DNA from: Lolium rigidum
Lineage: Eukaryota; Streptophyta; Magnoliopsida; Poales; Poaceae
Direction of reading: 5' to 3'
DNA length: 64,000 nucleotides
Assembly (NCBI RefSeq): GCF_022539505.1
Contig: NC_061514.1
Coordinates: 330,753,090-330,817,089 of the forward strand
Shown: piece by piece, positions 58,676 to 64,000 of the stretch
Layout: each line of letters starts with the position of its first letter
How positions within the stretch are numbered: position 1 is the stretch's first letter
The notes under the pieces: model-generated
Seen by the model: the letters and a program-made list of their open reading frames with translations, nothing else
Database searches by the model: none
What the model was told of the DNA's origin: nothing
Program-made: the position numbers and the translations under genes

Positions 58676-59809
58676 ATGTCCGCCGCATCCGCCTCTCCGG
58701 CTAACCCGCCGGAAGACATCCGCGGAAGCCTCATCCCCGTTCTGCCAGACGACCTAGCTCTCCACTGCCTCGCGCTCCTCCCGCGCGCCGCGCACCCGTC
58801 CCTCGCCCTCGTCTCCCGCGCGCTGCACGACCTCCTCTGCCGCCACCCGGAGCCCCTCCTGGCCGCCCGGCGCCGCCTCCGCCGCTCCGACCCGCACATC
58901 ATCATCTCAGTCCGTCCGCCCTACCCCGCGTCCCCGCGCTTCTTCCTGCTGCTCCCGCACCCCGGATGGCCCCCTCTGCCCCTCCCCGCCCCTCCGATCC
59001 CCGTCTCCTCCTCCTCCTCGGCGGCCGCCGCCGGGCACCGGCTCTTCCTCGTCGGCGGGTCCGTCGCCGGGATCCCCGCCACGTCCGTGCAGATCCTCGA
59101 CACCCGCACCAGATCCTGGTCCATCGGCCCGCGCCTCTCCTCCCCGCGGGAGTTCGCCGCCGCCGCGGTCCTCCCCGGCGCGCTGCTCGTCGCCGGGGGC
59201 TGTCTCCCGTCCTCCCCCTTCTGGGCGGAGGCTCTCGATCTCGCTCCCCCGTGCGCCAAGTGGTCCCCGGTGCCCAGCCCGGACCACCTCCGGGAGAAGT
59301 GGATGCACGGCTGCGTGTCGCTGGCCGGGAAGGTGCTCGCGGTGGCCGACCGCGGCGGCTTGTTGTACGATCCGGCGGCGCCGCCTGGCGAGGCGTGGGC
59401 GCCGGTTTCCCCGGCCCTTGACATGGGGTGGAAGGGCCGTGCTGCCGTGGTCGGTGGGATCCTCTACTCCTACGACTTCATGGGGCAGGTCAAGGGCTAC
59501 GACCCGGACAATGATGCCTGGAACACGGTGGAAGGGCTGGAGAAGGAGCTGCCCAGGTTCCTGTGCGGCGCCACTCTCGCCAATGTTGGCGGGCTGCTCT
59601 ACCTGGTGTGGGAAGGGAAGTGTAAAGGGAAAGCCAGTGATGAAGAAGGCAAAGCCAAGGGCATGGTGGTGATTGAATGGGCTACCATTGAGGTGATGAG
59701 GGTTGAAGAGGGGCGGTTAATTGGGAAGGTGATATCCAGGGACACTATTCTGTTCACAGACATGCCGCGGGGGTCCGCAATCACACATTGCATTGCATTG
59801 GATCTATGA
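58676..59809 (+). CDS. F-box/kelch-repeat protein (SKIP6-like)
   Basis: A single-exon frame of 377 residues. The start ATG in GAGCCATGTCC at 58676 has good context and is the first Met of the frame. Residues about 20-60 form the F-box (IPVLPDDLALHCLALLPR, then LALVSRALHDLL), which binds the SKP1 adaptor. Residues about 118-330 hold kelch-type beta-propeller repeats (LFLVGGSVAG, RSWSIGPRLSSPREFAAAAVL, LLVAGGC, DAWNTVE). The protein ends HCIALDL. It should act as the substrate-recruiting part of an SCF ubiquitin ligase. The 5' half is very GC-rich, as is common for grass genes. The antisense and +1 frames across it are shadows. A downstream acceptor (TTCCAG near 59985) suggests a possible intron in the 3' UTR. 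Confidence 0.92.
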   Translation: MSAASASPANPPEDIRGSLIPVLPDDLALHCLALLPRAAHPSLALVSRALHDLLCRHPEPLLAARRRLRRSDPHIIISVRPPYPASPRFFLLLPHPGWPPLPLPAPPIPVSSSSSAAAAGHRLFLVGGSVAGIPATSVQILDTRTRSWSIGPRLSSPREFAAAAVLPGALLVAGGCLPSSPFWAEALDLAPPCAKWSPVPSPDHLREKWMHGCVSLAGKVLAVADRGGLLYDPAAPPGEAWAPVSPALDMGWKGRAAVVGGILYSYDFMGQVKGYDPDNDAWNTVEGLEKELPRFLCGATLANVGGLLYLVWEGKCKGKASDEEGKAKGMVVIEWATIEVMRVEEGRLIGKVISRDTILFTDMPRGSAITHCIALDL

Positions 59810-60528
59810 CATGGTGCCGCAGATGAGAAGCAATGAGCATGCGTGTTTGGAAAGGTAAAATATGGCAGAGTTAATGATTTGTGGTAAATGCCTTTTTGTG
59901 CTGATTGCTTACTCATGTTGGTTAAGAGATTGAATAACTACCAAATAGCAATGTTTATTTTTTTTGCTTGATTGCTGTTCCAGGTTACTATGGGACAAGA
60001 CTTGAAAAGCCCAGTATTGTGTGCAGTGCAGCCTAACATCTGTGGACAGGGCTACACTGAAGGTAGGCACATGTTTTAAGTATCGTACGAAACCGTAAAC
60101 ATGCTGATTAAGGAAATTGTATCTGTAATGGGTGTAGGGAGTGCATTATTTTAGCTACATTGAACTGTTTAGCTGTTTTGTGTGAACTGGTAACGGTCAT
60201 AGACATAACTCACAACTCATAGTTTAGTGTAAAGTCGTTTCATGTGAATACAATCCCGTCATGTATCGGTAATGGGTGCAGGGAGTGCATTTATTGAGCT
60301 ATATTTTGACTGTTTAGCTATTTTGTGTGAACTGGTAACGGTCATAACTCATAGTTTAGTATAAAGTCCCTTTATGCACATACGACCCCGTCGTGTAACT
60401 TGGCCTGATCACATATGGTATAAGCTAGTGAACTGGTGATGCATTTTGGTTTCAGTTTCGATTTATACTAGAAGGATAACCACCATGTTGCTGTGGGAAT
60501 CTATCAAACCAAATTAGGTGTTATGTGA

Positions 60529-60791
60529 TACTCCCTCCGTCCCAAAATGTAAGGCGTCTAAGGACTGGTCAAAAGTCAAACTTTACTAACTTTGACTAAA
60601 TATTTAGAAAAATATATTTACATCTATAATATCGAATGGATATATTAAGAAAATATATTTTATGGTGAATCTATTCATGTTGGTTCAGTATTGTAAATGT
60701 TTATATTTTTGTGTATAAACTTGGTCAAACTTTAAAAACGTTGACTTTTGACTAATCCTTAGACGCCTTACATTTTGGGACGGAGGGAGTA
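60529..60791. mobile_element. Stowaway MITE downstream of the F-box gene
   Basis: TACTCCCTCCGTCCCAAAAT and its inverse ATTTTGGGACGGAGGGAGTA at TA sites, with inverted homology extending more than 40 bp inward (AAGGCGTCTAAGGA). 263 bp, typical of Triticeae Stowaways. Confidence 0.92.
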
Positions 60792-61280
60792 TATGAAAAG
60801 CTGAATATATATCATGTGACACAATATGAAGGGACATAGAAAACATTTTTCAGTTTCACAGATGATGTGATAAAATATACCAGTTTGGAGCGCTATTGAA
60901 AACTAAAACTCGAACAAATAGAACATTGCAATTTTTGAGTATGATAAACTTGATGTGGAACAATGTGCATATTTGGAGAAAAAAATATTAACTGTCCATG
61001 ACTTTTCAAATTACCCTATCAACATAGAAGCCCTTGTAAGAGCTTGCAGTTCCCAGATTCCCAGTATATAAATACGTACTGTATGGTTTGCGTACCTTGG
61101 AAAGTTAAGATACATCTCAATGTTTTTTTAGGAAGACATTCCAAAAAGACTCTTAAGTTCTTCCCAGCGTTTAATAAGACATGCTGGACATTAACTGTTG
61201 TAAATGTCTATTGCACCCTTTGTGCAAAGATCAGACAACTGGGTATTCCAGAACAATGCACTCAAACACATTACACAACT

Positions 61281-61308
61281 TGTATATATATATATATATA
61301 TATATATA
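61281..61308. repeat. (AT)n microsatellite
   Basis: About 14 TA units. A possible length polymorphism; no other function is implied. Confidence 0.9.
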
Positions 61309-61719
61309 GAAACCACATGCAATTGCATGGTTCTGAACAACAAAATTTGGTATTTGTATAAAATGATTGCTAATTACTAAGTAGTGATTGCTTGATTCAG
61401 TTCAAACCTTTTAATGACTATATTGCATTAGTGGTTTGATTCACCCAGTGTGAAGGTAGTAGAATGAACAGTTGAACTTGCAGTAGTTGTTTGATTCACC
61501 CAGCGTGAAGCTAGTAGAAAAAAAACATAGGGAATTTGATGCGGTTCTGCAAAAAAGTTGAGAACTAAATAATCAAGTCCCTGAAATGTGTTACAGAGTA
61601 ATAATAGGTGAAAACAAAATTACTTAAGCAGTTCTAGGATGGCCTATGGTTAAAGGATAAGGCGAGAACTTTGGAAACATAAACGTACAGTTATGCAGTA
61701 GAAATAATGTAGATTAACA

Positions 61720-62040
61720 TGAGTCAAAAATATTACAAATGACCGAAAGTTCATACGATTCCTGCAAACGAATAATCCATAGAAAAATGCGAATGTACTT
61801 TGTTAAACTTCTTGCCACAATTTTTGTTAAACTTCTTGCCACAATTTTGTACAAAAGGAAAAACATCACCAGATTAATCAGTACACAAGAGAAATTGATA
61901 GAAAGTTGGGCATGTCACATCAGTCAAAAGTATTACAAGTGACTGAAAATTCATGTGATTCCTCCAAGCCTATAATTCATAGAAAAGATTGGTTAGTCTT
62001 ACTTTGATTATCTTCTTACCACAATTTTGTACATAAGAAA
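61720..62040. repeat. Tandem duplication with about 200 bp period
   Basis: A block starting GAGTCAAAAATATTACAAATG at about 61721 recurs at about 61922 (CAGTCAAAAGTATTACAAGTG). It is followed in both copies by TTCATA/GTGATTCCT, ATAGAAAA and CTTCTTGCCACAATTTTGTAC (or CTTCTTACC). Copies are about 80 percent alike. It is not coding. Confidence 0.75.
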
Positions 62041-62514
62041 AGACAAAAAAATATCTGCAAAAGCAAACATGTAGCCAATATTGGTTTGGGAAATCATCAG
62101 TTTTTAGTAAGGACTCTGCTACACAGTGGCACCGCACCTACGGCTTACCGTACGGCAGCCCAATAAACAATATACTTCACACCACGTCCTTACATGAGCA
62201 CACAACGAATGGAAAAACAGCCTTAGTGGCAGGCCTGTAGCGTGTAGTATGGCATCATCAAAGATTTTCTTAATTTTCAAATTTTAGAACTTTTCTTTTA
62301 CCGTTTGCTTATTTGCGACGAGGTCTATGAAACTAAATCCCATGTTGACATTTTTTCACAACTTCTTTTTGGTCGATAATTGTCACATTGTTAGCACTAA
62401 CTTGCCAGATTAGTCAATGCTTAGTTGCCAGATTATAATAATTTGGTTGTGAGGTTCATGTACTCTTACACCAAAACGAGGTACTACTTTGTGTGGAATG
62501 ATAACTTCTCTTAG

Positions 62515-62745
62515 GTTTTAAAAACACCCATGAACAGTTATCGTGGACTCGTGGTAATTGTTCGCTGCTAATTGGCCAACTGGTGTGATGAAAAAACTCG
62601 TCACACCCACTCTGTAGCTGTGCATATCATTGCAGTATTTAAAAACGCGTAAATAATAATCCAATAACCATGTACAATTATCGTGATAACCGTTCACTGA
62701 TAATCTGGCAACTGGTGCGACAAAAAAAATCGTCAACACATAGGA
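62515..62745. repeat. Diverged tandem duplication, about 125 bp period
   Basis: Two blocks share CAGTTATCGTGG/CAATTATCGTGA, GTTCGCTGCTAAT/GTTCACTGATAAT, CAACTGGTGTGATGAAAAAA/CAACTGGTGCGACAAAAAAA and CGTCA. An old local duplication without coding content. Confidence 0.7.
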
Positions 62746-64000
62746 ACATGACCTCTAGTTTTGAAGCCACCATCGAGACAAACTTGATGGAGAAAACAGA
62801 TTGCTATCCAGATTGACGGTGTATGACATAAACTATTTTAAATAATTGAATTCAGTAATTAGTGGATTTAGGTTAGTGAGAGAGAGAGAGGGGAAAGGGG
62901 GGCGTTGTTATGATTATCGTGTACCTAGCGCCTAGCGCCTGCTGTCTGCCATGCACCTTGCACTGTAGCATTTAATTTTGGACGTTTCATATTTTAGGAC
63001 CGAGGGAGAACCAAAATAATAAAAGAGCTTTAGGAGCGCATGAATGGGAGCCCATATTTGCTGGGGGATGGAGGAAAAAAATCGATTGCATTAGGACGAG
63101 ATATTGGAGACCGGAGACGGAACGGATACGAGATTGGAGTCTTTCAGGGTGGCTGAGCCGTACGCAGCATCTTCCTATCTGATTCAGACGGAATTGTTTT
63201 ACATGGTTCATCTTTGATTTAGCCTTCCACTAATAATAACTCGCTGGCTGCTGTGGCTGATTTAGATGACTTACTTTCCATGTGCACCATAAGTTCAGAA
63301 CTTCAACTGATGATTATGCGTTCATATTTTTCTAAACTCATGCAGTTTGGACACAAGGTTGGAGACTTGGCATGATCCCACTCCCAGGGGATCAGAATTT
63401 ACTGTCGATGATCTAAGCTAGGCTTGTATTGAGTTGAGGCTTGCAGGCGCACTCTCTGGCAGGTCTAGGTCATCAGTTAAGCCTAGTGAGGAGCAGGTTA
63501 GGCGAAGAGAAGAGCATGATCGCAAGAGCTTGATGATAGCGCTGGAAGTCTACAAGGGAAGGAACATAGAGGTCACGCCCATATCAATCAATAATTAGTG
63601 TTCTGGCTATTCTTACTCTTAGGGCCTGTTTGTTTCAGCTTTTGGGGGCTTTCCAGTAGAATAAGCAGCGATATCCAAACAAACGGGGCAGCTTCGCTTC
63701 TGGCTTTGCTGAAGCCATCGGCCGAAATAGGCAGGCTCGGGAAAGCACCTCCGGAGGTGCTTTGTGTGGCTTCCCGCAGCTTTCACTTTAACCAGCTAAC
63801 CGTTTTTTTGAATTGCCCATATCGTTCCGGAATATTTACGTGGACTGCCACCGCTGAGTGGAATCAGTATTTTCCCAAACTCCTCATGCTCGGCCGACCC
63901 AAATCGATTTGTCTCCAGAACTCATGATAGAGGAGAGACTGGCAGGCTAGGGTTTCCCCACGCATCACCCGCGCCGCCACCCGCACAAGGCCGCTGCCGC

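Larger units (their letters stand above)
59810..64000. other. Intergenic: downstream of the F-box gene
   Basis: Contains a Stowaway MITE (60529-60791), an (AT)n microsatellite (about 61281-61308), local duplications at 60110-60370, 61430-61520, 61720-62040 and 62510-62760, and a (GA)n tract (62878-62890). From about 63930 the sequence becomes GC-rich, with GGCTAGGGTTTCCCC and CCGCCACCCGC as in grass 5' leaders; a further plus-strand gene may start beyond 64000. I see no gene in 60800-63900. Confidence 0.55.

Noticed and set aside
58907..59424. Minus-strand and +1 ORFs overlapping the F-box gene
   Set aside because: Shadow frames in a GC-rich exon; the 377-residue frame has F-box and kelch motifs.
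63620..63693. Possible MITE with GGGCCTGTTTGTTT and AAACAAACGGGGC
   Set aside because: Only about 70 bp and no target duplication found; this motif is common in grass gene flanks.
1..64000. CRISPR arrays, operons, bacterial ribosome binding sites, tRNA or rRNA genes
   Set aside because: None seen; introns, MITEs and LTR retrotransposons show a plant nuclear sequence.

Overview
This window is nuclear DNA of a grass, most likely Triticeae (wheat, Aegilops, barley, rye or a close relative). The reasons are a BARE1/Angela-type Copia element, long Athila-type Gypsy LTRs ending in GGGTCATCA, Stowaway and Tourist MITEs, GC-rich coding starts with GT-AG introns, and a gene density of about one gene per 15-20 kb. 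No bacterial genes, tRNA, rRNA or CRISPR array were seen. Everything was read by eye from the sequence; family names rest on recognised motifs, not on a database search.

Layout. (1) 60-370: the last two coding exons of a universal stress protein (USP) gene, cut by the window edge. (2) 1402-22892: a complete Ty3/gypsy Tat-lineage retrotransposon with a GCAGT target duplication. Its gag-pol is on the minus strand and a multi-exon antisense gene lies on the plus strand; a complete Angela-like Copia (4546-13117, duplication CTCCG) is inserted inside that antisense gene. (3) 25223-26016: an intact tandem paralogue of the USP gene. The two USP genes were neighbours before the 21.5 kb insertion. (4) 26437-30480: an SF2/ASF-type SR splicing factor gene on the minus strand with at least 12 coding exons. 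(5) 30740-31030: a LINE 3' end fragment. (6) 31454-32584: a truncated Athila pol fragment, interrupted by (7) a Mutator-like element (32585 to about 40096 plus the gap) with a broken transposase, an antisense two-exon gene and several tandem arrays. (8) 40097-40196: a 100-N gap. (9) 40197-46543: a gag-only, non-autonomous Gypsy element inserted in (10) a minus-strand Athila element (46544-52649), itself inside (11) another Athila-related element (52650-55809). (12) 55810-58670: MITEs and a hAT-type non-autonomous element with an 8 bp target duplication. (13) 58676-59809: a single-exon F-box/kelch gene. (14) 59810-64000: intergenic DNA with MITEs and local duplications, ending in what looks like the 5' leader of another gene.

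How it fits together. The host genes are two USPs (ATP-binding stress proteins), an SR splicing regulator and an F-box/kelch substrate adaptor. They look unrelated in function, apart from the tandem USP pair. The rest is a nested record of transposition. The most unusual signal is in the gag-only Gypsy element: its LTR leader holds three consecutive hairpins, two with the same TCT triloop, and its pol-less 3' half is studded with short perfect inverted repeats built on GCCGAT...ATCGGC with different loops. The Copia element is also odd: its LTRs are nearly identical although its whole coding region is dead.
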